Source: CAZWKI01 sp964634645
Lineage (GTDB): Bacteria > Patescibacteriota > Patescibacteriia > UBA1558 > S5-K13
Direction: 5' to 3'
Assembly (NCBI GenBank): GCA_964634645.1
Contig: CAZWKI010000004.1
Location: 1-44,786, forward strand
DNA length: 44,786 bases
Positions within the stretch are counted from its first letter, which is position 1. Each line of letters begins with the position of its first letter. The notes under the pieces were generated by a model, which ran no database searches, had not been told where the DNA came from, and was given only the letters and a program-made list of their open reading frames with translations. A program made the translations under genes and the position numbers. Shown one piece after another: positions 16,100-24,607 of this stretch.

Positions 16100-16933
16100 A
16101 TGATTTTTTTTAAAAAAAAATTAATACTATTATCAATTTTTTGTGCATTATTAGTATTATTTATTTATTTTATTTCAAAAAGTAAAATATTTATAGAAAA
16201 TTTTGATTTATTAAGTGGTTCATTTATAAATAAAAAAAATTTAACAGAAATTGATAAAAATTTCAAATTTGACAATCTAATAGCTCACGCAGGAGGAGGA
16301 ATAAACGGATTAACATATACGAATTCCCTAGAGGCTCTAGAGGAAAATTATAAAAAAGGTTTTCGTTTTTTTGAAATAGACTTAGATATAAGTAGTGATG
16401 ATGTAATTATTTTATATCATTGCAGCGAATGTTATAAGAAACCAAGTTTAAAGGAGTTTAAATTGTTATTGTCAAAACAAAATCTAACAGGAATGACCTT
16501 GAATGATTTGCGTATTTGGATGTTTAATAAAAAAGACGCTTATATAATTATCAACGTGAAGACGCCCAATAAGAATATAGAAATTTTATCATTAATTAAG
16601 AATAGTTTTGTTGATATTAATAGACTAATACCCCAAGTATATGATTTTAGAGAATATTTTCACGTTAGAAAATTAGGATTTAACAAAATTATTATTACTC
16701 TGTATTTAAAAAATTATTCTGATAAAACAATTCTTAGATTTATAACAAATAATAGGGTTTCCGCCTTGACAATGCCAATCTCTAGATTCAAGAAAGATTT
16801 TATAAAAAAAATTAACGATTTAAATGTCCCAGTATTTTTACATACAATAAATGATTTAGATGTAGCTAATGATTTGAGTTTAATGGGCGTGTATGGGTTT
16901 TATACGGATTTTTTACAAATAGACAATAATTAA
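16100..16933 (+). CDS. Membrane-anchored glycerophosphodiester phosphodiesterase-like protein
   Basis: Starting at ATG 16100 the protein has about 277 residues with one N-terminal transmembrane helix. A TIM-barrel follows with IAHAGGGINGLTYTNSLEAL and FFEIDLDISSDDVIILYH, matching the catalytic His, Asn and acidic-residue pattern of GDPD enzymes. The first motif is HAGG rather than HRG. The C-terminus VFLHTINDLDVA...GFYTDF is also GDPD-like. It may trim or remodel phosphodiester-linked surface polymers. The substrate is inferred only from the fold. Confidence 0.72.
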   Translation: MIFFKKKLILLSIFCALLVLFIYFISKSKIFIENFDLLSGSFINKKNLTEIDKNFKFDNLIAHAGGGINGLTYTNSLEALEENYKKGFRFFEIDLDISSDDVIILYHCSECYKKPSLKEFKLLLSKQNLTGMTLNDLRIWMFNKKDAYIIINVKTPNKNIEILSLIKNSFVDINRLIPQVYDFREYFHVRKLGFNKIIITLYLKNYSDKTILRFITNNRVSALTMPISRFKKDFIKKINDLNVPVFLHTINDLDVANDLSLMGVYGFYTDFLQIDNN

Positions 16934-16945
16934 TAATTAATAATT

Positions 16946-17980
16946 ATGAAATTAAAAAAAAATAATAAACACAACAAAGTTAAGTTTGATGACAATTATA
17001 ATGTTTTTAAAACATTTGAAAATTCTGACAAACAATTTAAGCAAGTATTTAAAGAGTTTAAAAATGTTAATTTAAAAAAAAGATTTAAGAGTATTAACAA
17101 AATTATTATTTGTGGAATGGGTGGTTCAGCGCTTGGTCCACATTTTGTAAGAAGTGTTTTTTCTAATAAAATTAATATTCCAATAATAATTTCAAATGAA
17201 TATAATTTACCAAAATGGGTTGATAAAAATACTTTAGTTGTAATTTCTAGTTTTTCGGGAACAACAGAAGAGCCTATAAATTGTTTTAAGCAAGCAAAAA
17301 AAAGAAATTTAAAAATTTTCATAATATGTACTGGTGGAGATTTATCAAAAATAGAATCAGAAAAATTTGTTTATAATCCAAAGTATAATTATGCAAAAAA
17401 TCCAAGATTTGCAATTGGATATTCTATAGCAAGTTTTATTGTTTTATTGAATAAATTGGGTTTTTTAAAATACAATACAAAAGATATTTTAAAACAAATC
17501 AAAATTTTTTCAAGAGGAAAATTACAATCTCAAAAAATTGCCAAAGAAATTACAAATAAAGCTCCAATTATTGTTTCGTCAGAACATTTAATTGGTAATG
17601 CTCACATTTTTCAAAATCAAATAAATGAAACTGGTAAAAATTTCGCATCATATTTTACAATTCCCGAAATTTGCCACCACCAATTAGAGGGTTTAACTTT
17701 TCCAAAAAATTTAGAAAAGAATTTAGTTTATGTTTTACTAAATTCAAAGCTATATATTAAAAGAAATCAAAAAAGATATGAGATAATAAAACAAATATTA
17801 AAGAAAAAGAAAATAAATTTTGTAGAAATTAAAACAACTGGTAATAATTTTTTTGAAGAAGCAATGTATATTCTTGGATTATCTTCTTATACTTCGTTTT
17901 ATCTTGCACATTTTAATAAAATTGATCCACAGCCAAACCCTTGGGTTGATTATTTAAAATTAAAAATGAATAATTCTTAA
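16946..17980 (+). CDS. Bifunctional phosphoglucose/phosphomannose isomerase
   Basis: The 344-residue SIS-domain protein has IIICGMGGSALG, SSFSGTTEE and the C-terminal ICHHQLEGL segment of the bacterial/archaeal PGI/PMI family. It would interconvert glucose-6-P, fructose-6-P and mannose-6-P, feeding sugar nucleotides to the glycosyltransferases around it. The first 45 residues are lysine- and asparagine-rich. It ends one base before the next gene, so the two are co-transcribed. Confidence 0.88.
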   Translation: MKLKKNNKHNKVKFDDNYNVFKTFENSDKQFKQVFKEFKNVNLKKRFKSINKIIICGMGGSALGPHFVRSVFSNKINIPIIISNEYNLPKWVDKNTLVVISSFSGTTEEPINCFKQAKKRNLKIFIICTGGDLSKIESEKFVYNPKYNYAKNPRFAIGYSIASFIVLLNKLGFLKYNTKDILKQIKIFSRGKLQSQKIAKEITNKAPIIVSSEHLIGNAHIFQNQINETGKNFASYFTIPEICHHQLEGLTFPKNLEKNLVYVLLNSKLYIKRNQKRYEIIKQILKKKKINFVEIKTTGNNFFEEAMYILGLSSYTSFYLAHFNKIDPQPNPWVDYLKLKMNNS

Positions 17981-17981
17981 A

Positions 17982-19802
17982 ATGAAGTTAATGTTTAAAA
18001 ATATTTTCAGAATTATATGTTTTGTTTTTTTTATTTCGAGTATTTTGACTCTATTTATTTATGAGACCCTATCTTTACAGTTGGTTTTTCCAGTAAGCGG
18101 TCTCGAGTATTTTTTAAGGATTACCACAAGCTTCATTTTGTGTATAGTTCCAGCTATAGCTGTCTTGTATTTTAGAAGTAATTATAAGAATAAATATGTT
18201 TATTCTTTTTTGTTAACTATATTCTGCGTGTATTATTTTGTATTATTTCTTCTATTTATATATTTTAATACAACCACAAATTTTTTTGGAATTAATTTTT
18301 TGTTAGATAATTTTGAGGAGGCCATTTTTACTGTAAAATCAATTTTTGGAACAGCCAGGCTATTTTTTATACTATCTTTGTTTTTGTTTTTTGTAATCTC
18401 CTTTATTATAACTGCAAATTTTATAAAGCTTAGTGATTCTAAAATTCTTAACATTTTTAAAAAAATAATTGCTAATTTATTTATACTATTTATTATTTTT
18501 GCCAGCCTAGAATTTTATTTTCATTATGAAAAACCACTTTTATTAGATTTTATGGATAATATTTTTATAAACAAAGATGTTGTTTATCAAGAATATCAAA
18601 CAGATTATTCTACAATAGTTGACAGGTATTTCAATTTTAAATTAGAAGAGTTTAATTTAGAAAAAGTACAAGAAAATTTACCAGATATATATTTTATACA
18701 TTTAGAAAGTGTGAGCGGAGATTTTATGGATAAATACATTATTCCTAATTTTGATAAATACTCAAAAGAAAATGGTGTTGTTTTTGATAATTTTTATAGT
18801 AATTCAATACAGACCTTGAGGTCCCAAGAATCTATTTTATGTGCACTTCCACCGTCTTTGGGTGGATATTTTCAAAACAAATTTGATTCAAAAAGATTAC
18901 TGTGTATACCAAAAATTCTCTCTCATTATGGATATAAAACATTGTTTTTCAAAGACCATGATTTGAATTTTTCTAAGACAGGTAAATTTATGTCTGACAT
19001 TGGATTTGGTGAATTACACAGTTCGGATATAATGAAAGAAGGAGACCCATATTATAAATGGGGATTTAGAGAAGATGTTTTTTATAGGAGAGTTTATGAG
19101 TATCTAGAAAATTATAGAGAGCATAGGAAATTTGTTTATATAGCTATATCAGCTACAAATCACCTCCCATTTAACGTGCAAGAAGAATTTAATGATTTAC
19201 CCATTAAGCAGGTCAAAACTTTTACAGATAAATTAAAAAATACAACATATGTTCAGGATAAATATCTTAAGGTGATTTTAGATGAATTAAAAAATGATAA
19301 AAAAGAAAAATATATCTTTATTTTTGGCGACCACCCGTGGCCAACAAACTATCATAAGAATAATTATTTTAATGAAAAATTTGCGTATAGAGAAAATTTT
19401 CATACGGTTTTTTCTGTTTTACATTTTGGAGAAGGTGAAAGTCTTCTTAATTTTGGAGACAAAATAGAAGATTCTTATAACCAAATAGATTTTTTAAAAT
19501 CAATATTAGATCTGCTTAAAATAAAAAACTCAAACAAGTATTTGGGAAACTCCTTTTTTGAGGATTTATTAAAAGAAAATGAAACACAAACAATGCAAAA
19601 TTGTTCTATTTCTGTTCAACCATATTCAAATAGATATATAAGTCTTTTTTATGCAAATAAACACTATATTTATGATATAAAAAATAAAGAATCTTATTAC
19701 TTTGATATTTTAAAAAACAAATACGAAACACAACAACACAATATTTCTCAAAACGATTTTTTAGGCTTTTATAACAAGTGCAAAAAATTAATAGGGTATT
19801 AA
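17982..19802 (+). CDS. LtaS-like sulfatase-fold phosphotransferase, membrane protein
   Basis: This 606-residue protein has about five N-terminal transmembrane helices (to about residue 180) and an extracytoplasmic sulfatase-fold domain. Motifs include PDIYFIHLESVSGDF (metal-binding Glu), the likely nucleophile region SNSIQTLRSQES, ATNHLPF and IFIFGDHPWP. LtaS enzymes add phosphoglycerol units to membrane polymers; related enzymes add phosphoethanolamine. With a GDPD-like gene two positions upstream, a phosphoglycerol-decorated glycolipid is a reasonable guess. ATG 17982 is used; ATG 17991 is an alternative. Confidence 0.82.
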   Translation: MKLMFKNIFRIICFVFFISSILTLFIYETLSLQLVFPVSGLEYFLRITTSFILCIVPAIAVLYFRSNYKNKYVYSFLLTIFCVYYFVLFLLFIYFNTTTNFFGINFLLDNFEEAIFTVKSIFGTARLFFILSLFLFFVISFIITANFIKLSDSKILNIFKKIIANLFILFIIFASLEFYFHYEKPLLLDFMDNIFINKDVVYQEYQTDYSTIVDRYFNFKLEEFNLEKVQENLPDIYFIHLESVSGDFMDKYIIPNFDKYSKENGVVFDNFYSNSIQTLRSQESILCALPPSLGGYFQNKFDSKRLLCIPKILSHYGYKTLFFKDHDLNFSKTGKFMSDIGFGELHSSDIMKEGDPYYKWGFREDVFYRRVYEYLENYREHRKFVYIAISATNHLPFNVQEEFNDLPIKQVKTFTDKLKNTTYVQDKYLKVILDELKNDKKEKYIFIFGDHPWPTNYHKNNYFNEKFAYRENFHTVFSVLHFGEGESLLNFGDKIEDSYNQIDFLKSILDLLKIKNSNKYLGNSFFEDLLKENETQTMQNCSISVQPYSNRYISLFYANKHYIYDIKNKESYYFDILKNKYETQQHNISQNDFLGFYNKCKKLIGY

Positions 19803-19834
19803 TATTTTAAAAATAACTAAAATAAGTAATTTTT

Positions 19835-20514
19835 ATGAAGTATATAATAATTCCAACATATAATGAGAAAGAAAATATAGAAAAATTAATAAAAGCTATT
19901 TTTGATCTAAAAATTTTGGATTTAAGGGTCCTTATTGTAGACGACAATTCGCCAGACAAGACAGGTGACATAGTAGATAATTTAAAAAAAGATTATCCGG
20001 TTGAGATTATAAAAAGATCCGGAAAATTAGGTCTTGGAAGCGCCTATGTAGAGGGATTTAAATACGCTATTAATAGGGGGGCAAACATCGTAATGGAAAT
20101 GGACGCAGATTTTTCTCATGATCCAAATGATATTCCAAGATTAATACGAGAAATAGAAGATGGATTTGATATGTCAATAGGCTCTCGCAAAATTAAAGGA
20201 GGAGGGGTTGTGGGTTGGAATTTTAAGAGAAAATTTATGTCTGATATGGCAATGAGCGCATCAAGACAAGGGATGTGACGGCTGGTTTTAGATGTTACAA
20301 CACAAAAATTTTTGAAAAAGTTGACTTAGATAAAATAAAATGCAATGGATATGCGTTTCAGGAGGAGCTTCTTTATTTTGTTGAAAAAAATGGTTTTAAA
20401 GTCAAAGAAGTACCCGTTATTTTTGTTGACAGAAAATTAGGAAAATCAAAGTTGGGTATAAAAGATATTTTAGGATTTTTTATTACTATGATTAGGCTAA
20501 GATTTAGAATATAA
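19835..20514 (+). pseudogene. Frameshifted polyprenol monophosphomannose synthase-like GT2 gene
   Basis: The first frame (19835-20278) starts MKYIIIPTYNEKENI and has IVDDNSPDKT, MDADFSHDP and GGGVVGWNFKRKFMS. It then runs out in MAMSASRQGM-stop. The second frame (from about 20266 to 20514) resumes with TRDVTAGFRCYNTKIF. In intact DPM1-like enzymes about 17 residues separate these blocks; here only about 32 bases remain, so a deletion of roughly 19 bases in the loop explains both the frameshift and the shortening. The N-terminal piece retains the catalytic residues but lacks the conserved C-terminal part. A sequence error cannot be excluded. Confidence 0.8.
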
Positions 20515-20545
20515 TAAAAAAGGCTCAATCAAGAGCCATTTTTAT
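20515..20545. terminator. Bidirectional terminator between the glycan and pilin clusters
   Basis: GGCTC (20522-20526) and GAGCC (20533-20537) form a hairpin with an A-run before and a T-run after it. It separates the convergent GT2 pseudogene and the last pilin gene. Confidence 0.85.
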
Positions 20546-20561
20546 TATTGTATCAAAATTT

Positions 20562-21014
20562 TTATGTAGAGCTTGCTGCTGAGCCATACCCTCCTACACC
20601 ACCAATGAGACTAAAAACAAGAGATACAAGTATATATGAAAAAACAATTATAATAATACCAATAACAGCATTTTTTATTCTAGATCTAGCTTTTTTTATT
20701 TTTTCACTGTCACCGCCAGACATCATCCATTCGAAACCACTGATTATGATTAATATTAGAAATATTACACCTATAAGACCAAGTATTATTTTTATTATGT
20801 CGGATATTAGATTGCTGGGAGGAGCGTTTTTTAATCCAGCCCACGCAGCAAACGTATCCGTTTTAAATTCTCGAGAACTTGCATCTATATTAATAATTGG
20901 TTCTGGCAAATCTGGTTCTTCTAATTGTGCAAATACATTGAAATAATATAAAAAATTTATGATTATTAAAGAAAGTATAAGTATGGGTATTTTTTTTGTA
21001 TATTTTTGTGTCAT
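20562..21014 (-). CDS. T4SS pilin-like membrane protein, paralogue 1
   Basis: The 150-residue protein has a signal/first helix (about 9-30), an extracellular stretch, and two further helices around the family core GFEWMMSGGDSEKIKKARSR. The TM-loop-TM layout with a charged loop recalls VirB2/TrbC-like pilins (T4SS_pilin family), common in CPR genomes. It is the last of eight paralogues read on the minus strand. Its core has MMSGGD where the others have MTSGGN or MTAGGN. The role in pilus building or secretion is inferred from the family. Confidence 0.85.
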   Translation of the reverse strand: MTQKYTKKIPILILSLIIINFLYYFNVFAQLEEPDLPEPIINIDASSREFKTDTFAAWAGLKNAPPSNLISDIIKIILGLIGVIFLILIIISGFEWMMSGGDSEKIKKARSRIKNAVIGIIIIVFSYILVSLVFSLIGGVGGYGSAASST

Positions 21015-21028
21015 ATATTTTTATTAAA

Positions 21029-21445
21029 TTATTGACTGCTATACTTAAATATATTTTCAATAAATACTACCAGCGTATAAGAAAAAACAACTATTGCAAG
21101 TCCAAAAATAGCATTTTTTATCCTTGCCTTTGATTTTTTTACCGTATCTTCATTTCCCCCAGCAGTCATCCATTGAATACCAGAAACTATTATTAAAATT
21201 AGGAATAATATCCCCAGAAAAGAGATAATTACTTGTACAATATTCGCTATTGTGTTAAATAGTGTATTTGGTCCAGTAGTTTCCGAAAAACGAGCTGCTT
21301 TTGCGGCCTCGTCTGTCTTTCCCTGAATTAAATTTTGTAGGGACTGTGTTGTCGTTTCTTCAGCATGAATATTTATTTTGACCATGGGAATTAGAATAAA
21401 CCCACAAACCATTAGAAAATAAATTATTTTTTTTACCTTATTCAT
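21029..21445 (-). CDS. T4SS pilin-like membrane protein, paralogue 2
   Basis: 138 residues with a signal peptide (about 5-27), a short extracellular segment with TTQSLQNLIQG, and two helices flanking GIQWMTAGGNEDTVKKSKAR. The DNA of the core (21092-21211) is identical over 120 bases to that of paralogue 3, while the ends differ, pointing to gene conversion or recent duplication with replacement of the N-terminal part. Confidence 0.88.
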   Translation of the reverse strand: MNKVKKIIYFLMVCGFILIPMVKINIHAEETTTQSLQNLIQGKTDEAAKAARFSETTGPNTLFNTIANIVQVIISFLGILFLILIIVSGIQWMTAGGNEDTVKKSKARIKNAIFGLAIVVFSYTLVVFIENIFKYSSQ

Positions 21446-21486
21446 ATTTTTAATTATTGATTTTACGATTTTAAATATTTTTATAT

Positions 21487-22095
21487 TTAGATCTGACTTT
21501 CAAAAAATAAGTCTATTATAAAGTATGTTATAGCGTATGCAAAAATAGTTATTGCAAGTCCAAAAATAGCATTTTTTATCCTTGCCTTTGATTTTTTTAC
21601 CGTATCTTCATTTCCCCCAGCAGTCATCCATTGAATACCAGAAACTATTATTAAAATTAGGAATAATATACCTATAAAGGATAATATAGTTTTTATTATA
21701 TTACCAATTACTGTTGGTAAATCAACGTTTCCAGATCCATAACCTATTCCTCCCGCAACAGCGCCCATTATAGACCCAGCATTATTGATACCCGTAGGGA
21801 TAATATTGCCCCCACCACCTCCGTTTCCTGTTGGTGGACAGCATCTAGTATACTCATATTGATCGCTATCTGGAGCACCTGAAGCACCTAAACATTTGTT
21901 TGATACACAGCCTTGACAGTTAGTTTCTTTACAAAATCTACAGCTCCAGCCCTCAGTGCCAGGTGCTTGAGGTGTTCCGCAGGTATTTTCCGCGCCAAAA
22001 CAAATTGTCGCAAAACCAAACAAGAGAAAAAGATTTGTTATAATAATTATTTTTTTAAAAAAATATTTTTTGTTTTTTGTATTTAGACCCACCAT
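21487..22095 (-). CDS. T4SS pilin-like protein with extracellular eight-cysteine domain, paralogue 3
   Basis: 202 residues. A signal helix (about 14-33) is followed by a disulfide-type domain (39-87) with eight cysteines ending in RCCPP, then a glycine-rich linker (about 90-120) and the usual two-helix pilin core GIQWMTAGGNEDTVKKSKAR. The cysteine spacing matches the two domains in paralogue 8. The domain would lie outside the membrane and could be exposed on a pilus. No known domain name can be assigned. Confidence 0.85.
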   Translation of the reverse strand: MVGLNTKNKKYFFKKIIIITNLFLLFGFATICFGAENTCGTPQAPGTEGWSCRFCKETNCQGCVSNKCLGASGAPDSDQYEYTRCCPPTGNGGGGGNIIPTGINNAGSIMGAVAGGIGYGSGNVDLPTVIGNIIKTILSFIGILFLILIIVSGIQWMTAGGNEDTVKKSKARIKNAIFGLAITIFAYAITYFIIDLFFESQI

Positions 22096-22112
22096 AAATT
22101 TATTTATAATAT

Positions 22113-22487
22113 TTATATTAGTTGATTTACCAAAAGAGGAAATATTGTATTTGCTATTATGTAGGCACCAAGAGTAATTACAAGTCCATAAACAGCATTT
22201 TTTATTCTATCCCTTGCTTTTTTCACGGTATCCTCATTTCCTCCAGCAGTCATCCATTGAAAGCCAGCAATAATTGTAAGAACAAGAAACAAAACACCTA
22301 TTAGACCAAGAATATATTGAATTATTATAACTATGATTATTAAAATATGTGGGCTTTCGCCATATCCAAGATCACCAGCAGTTTGTGTAAGGTCAGATGT
22401 CACATAACTCGGAACTTGCGCTTGAGCAATTGATAAAAACAAAAAAGATAATAAGCTAAAAATTAATATTTTTTTTATGGATTTCAT
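22113..22487 (-). CDS. T4SS pilin-like membrane protein, paralogue 4
   Basis: 124 residues with a cleavable-looking signal peptide ending in AQAQVP (about 23), then two helices around GFQWMTAGGNEDTVKKARDR. It is one of the shorter members with almost no extracellular domain, so it may be the plain structural subunit. It starts six bases downstream of paralogue 5's stop. Confidence 0.87.
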   Translation of the reverse strand: MKSIKKILIFSLLSFLFLSIAQAQVPSYVTSDLTQTAGDLGYGESPHILIIIVIIIQYILGLIGVLFLVLTIIAGFQWMTAGGNEDTVKKARDRIKNAVYGLVITLGAYIIANTIFPLLVNQLI

Positions 22488-22493
22488 TAAAGT

Positions 22494-22853
22494 TTAAAAA
22501 GATATAAGTTCAAACACTGTATTTGCTATTATATAGGCGCCTGCAATTATAATAATGCCTATTATCGAATTGAATATTTGTTCTTTTGCCTTTTTTATGA
22601 CTTCTGTATTTCCCCCAGCAGTCATCCATTTTATTCCTGCAAAAATGATTTGTATTAAAAATATTACACCAACAAAAGATAGAACATAGCCTACCACGCG
22701 TACTATTATAACGTCAATATTCGATCCACCAGTTGTTAGGTTAGCCTTTTTAGCCGTTTCATCTAAACCATAATTATCAGCAAAAGCAATATGAGAATTG
22801 ATTAATATGATAGATATTGACAAAATAATTAATGCAAAAATTATTTTTTTCAT
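22494..22853 (-). CDS. T4SS pilin-like membrane protein, paralogue 5
   Basis: 119 residues. The signal peptide ends at about IAFADN, followed by a short segment and two helices around GIKWMTAGGNTEVIKKAKEQ. It is near-minimal in size. It is preceded in the transcript by a hairpin at 22903-22924 in the 94-base gap after paralogue 6. Confidence 0.87.
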   Translation of the reverse strand: MKKIIFALIILSISIILINSHIAFADNYGLDETAKKANLTTGGSNIDVIIVRVVGYVLSFVGVIFLIQIIFAGIKWMTAGGNTEVIKKAKEQIFNSIIGIIIIAGAYIIANTVFELISF

Positions 22854-22902
22854 AATGTTTTATTTTTGAAGAGATAAATCGTGTAAATAATTCAGACTAT
22901 TA

Positions 22903-22924
22903 CCCCCCACAAAATTGTGAGGAG
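22903..22924 (-). promoter_or_regulatory. Intercistronic hairpin in the pilin operon
   Basis: The stem is 10 bp with a two-base loop. It is complete only if read on the minus strand, where two mismatches become G-U pairs, so it probably acts in the pilin mRNA. No T-run follows, so processing or mRNA stability is likelier than termination. Confidence 0.5.
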
Positions 22925-22947
22925 TAAGGTGTCTAACATATTTACTA

Positions 22948-23355
22948 TTATATTGTGTCGGTTACTCCCTCTCCTGTTGCAGCGCCAAATATTAAATCAA
23001 CTACAAATTGTTGTATGATGTATGCGAAAAGAACTATTATCATACCGACAATTCCAGCTCCCATTAATTTTTTTGCAGCACCAATTTTTTCACTATCACC
23101 ACCTGATGTCATCCATTTAAACCCACCTATAATAATTATAAGTAAAGCAACAACACCCAACAATGCTAATATAAGTCTTATTACATTTGAAATTGCGCCA
23201 CCAGGAGTTACTTCGTTATTTAACCCAGCTTCATTTGCAATTACATCTACATTGAATTCCTCTAAGTTTATTTGAGCAAATGCTCCTGAAACAATGAAGC
23301 AAGAAACAATTGCTACTAGCGCAAAGGAAACAATTTTTGTTAGTTTTTTTGACAT
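22948..23355 (-). CDS. T4SS pilin-like membrane protein, paralogue 6
   Basis: 135 residues with a signal peptide ending in SGAFAQ, a 30-residue extracellular stretch, and two helices around GFKWMTSGGDSEKIGAAKKL. A clear Shine-Dalgarno sequence (GAAAGGA) lies about 10 bases before the ATG, rare among genes of this window, which suggests strong expression. TATAAT-like boxes occur in the 181-base gap upstream (around 23478-23500, minus strand). It may be the major subunit. Confidence 0.87.
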   Translation of the reverse strand: MSKKLTKIVSFALVAIVSCFIVSGAFAQINLEEFNVDVIANEAGLNNEVTPGGAISNVIRLILALLGVVALLIIIIGGFKWMTSGGDSEKIGAAKKLMGAGIVGMIIVLFAYIIQQFVVDLIFGAATGEGVTDTI

Positions 23356-23536
23356 TTAGTTATTTGTCCTTTCTTTTCCCATTATTGGGAAATTAATTAT
23401 TTTTTATATTAATTATATTAATTAAAGTTAAATAATATAAACATTAAAATTTTATATTTTAATAATTATGTCTAAACTTATAATATAATCCTATAATAAT
23501 TATACAATTTAATTGAAAAATATAAAAGAGGGCATG
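23356..23536 (-). promoter_or_regulatory. AT-rich leader with Shine-Dalgarno for pilin paralogue 6
   Basis: The largest gap inside the pilin run. On the minus strand it holds TATTATA and TATAAT-like boxes and, next to the start, the GAAAGGA ribosome site. A separate promoter for paralogues 6 to 1 is likely but not proven. Confidence 0.5.
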
Positions 23537-23857
23537 TTATTTTGCTAATGTTGTAAATATCTGATTTAAAATAGTGTAGGCTGAAAAAATTAAGACAAGC
23601 CCCAACACAGCCCAAATTATTGTTTGTTTTCCATTTTTTATTTTTTCTGAATTACCACCAGATGTGAGCCACAAAAATCCTCCATAAATAAACATTAGCA
23701 AAGCAATTGAACCGACAACTCCCAAAAGCGCTTTTATTACAATTCCTATTAAATCGGGAACATTGTTTACTTTAAGTGGATTTGTTATTCCATCAGCACT
23801 TATTACATTGGGTACAAGTAAAAACAAATATATTGATACAAGAATTTTTTTTATCAT
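23537..23857 (-). CDS. T4SS pilin-like membrane protein, paralogue 7
   Basis: At 106 residues it is the shortest member. The signal peptide ends near NVISADG, with two helices around GGFLWLTSGGNSEKIKNGKQ. Trp-Leu replaces Trp-Met in the core. It lies 36 bases after paralogue 8. Confidence 0.86.
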   Translation of the reverse strand: MIKKILVSIYLFLLVPNVISADGITNPLKVNNVPDLIGIVIKALLGVVGSIALLMFIYGGFLWLTSGGNSEKIKNGKQTIIWAVLGLVLIFSAYTILNQIFTTLAK

Positions 23858-23893
23858 ATTATTTGTATAGCAATTAAAATGGTAATTTATTGA

Positions 23894-24604
23894 TTATAAT
23901 TTATAAGAATCATTTAACAATGTTTCATTGTATACTGTACCTTTTAATAGTGTTTTTCTTACAAAATCTACTATTAAAAAAGCACATAAGCATATTATTA
24001 TTCCTATTATTGTCTGAACCATCATTGTTTTAGCGCTAGATATTTGGCTAGAATTACCATGAGAGGTAAGCATTTTTATTCCCGCTATTATGAAAAATAA
24101 AAGCGCAATACTTCCTATGAGCCCCATCAAATATTTAGCAATAATTATAGCTACATTTACTATGTCTGTCACGCTACAGTTTCCATCTTTAATACAGCTA
24201 ACAGGTTGATTAAATAATGTACCCGCACTAGTACCCGTACTATCATCTTCATCTTCTGCATTTGTAGTAGTAGGACAACATTTATTTGTTGTTCCGCTAC
24301 CACAAAGACCAGAAACACAACCCCATTTCGCACAATTAGAGCCACATTCTTTGCAAGAGTATGTTGGATATGAATGTTGACATTTAGCATTGGGTGGGCA
24401 ACATTGTTTAGTTGCTCCTCCACTACAAAGATTAGGGAAACAATCCCACGCTTCACAATTAGAGCCACATTCTGTGCAAAAATAATTTGGATGCTCATTT
24501 GAGCAAGTAGAGCCTTGTACATCAAAACAAAAACTAAACGAGACAATAAACAAAAGTAATGATGTACAAAAAATTATAATCTTTTTTAATTTAGAGAATT
24601 TCAT
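23894..24604 (-). CDS. T4SS pilin-like protein with two eight-cysteine repeats, paralogue 8
   Basis: 236 residues: signal peptide (about 8-28), two tandem domains (34-70 and 75-111) each with eight cysteines in the same spacing (C, C, C, C, C, C, CC-P), an acidic linker (115-125), and a diverged pilin core with MLTSHGNSSQISSAK between two helices. The repeats share ECGSNC and a closing KCCP or QCCP. It starts three bases after the solute-binding lipoprotein's stop, so the two are co-transcribed. A surface adhesin or pilus-tip role is plausible but unproven. Confidence 0.85.
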   Translation of the reverse strand: MKFSKLKKIIIFCTSLLLFIVSFSFCFDVQGSTCSNEHPNYFCTECGSNCEAWDCFPNLCSGGATKQCCPPNAKCQHSYPTYSCKECGSNCAKWGCVSGLCGSGTTNKCCPTTTNAEDEDDSTGTSAGTLFNQPVSCIKDGNCSVTDIVNVAIIIAKYLMGLIGSIALLFFIIAGIKMLTSHGNSSQISSAKTMMVQTIIGIIICLCAFLIVDFVRKTLLKGTVYNETLLNDSYKL

Positions 24605-24607
24605 TTT

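Noticed and set aside
20548..20946. Plus-strand open frame of 132 codons opposite pilin paralogue 1
   Set aside because: It mirrors the membrane-rich pilin gene. The minus frame has a signal peptide and family core, so the plus frame is a shadow.
24169..24546. Second minus-strand frame inside pilin paralogue 8
   Set aside because: It is a shifted reading of the cysteine-rich repeats; the frame with eight-cysteine domains and pilin core is the real one.
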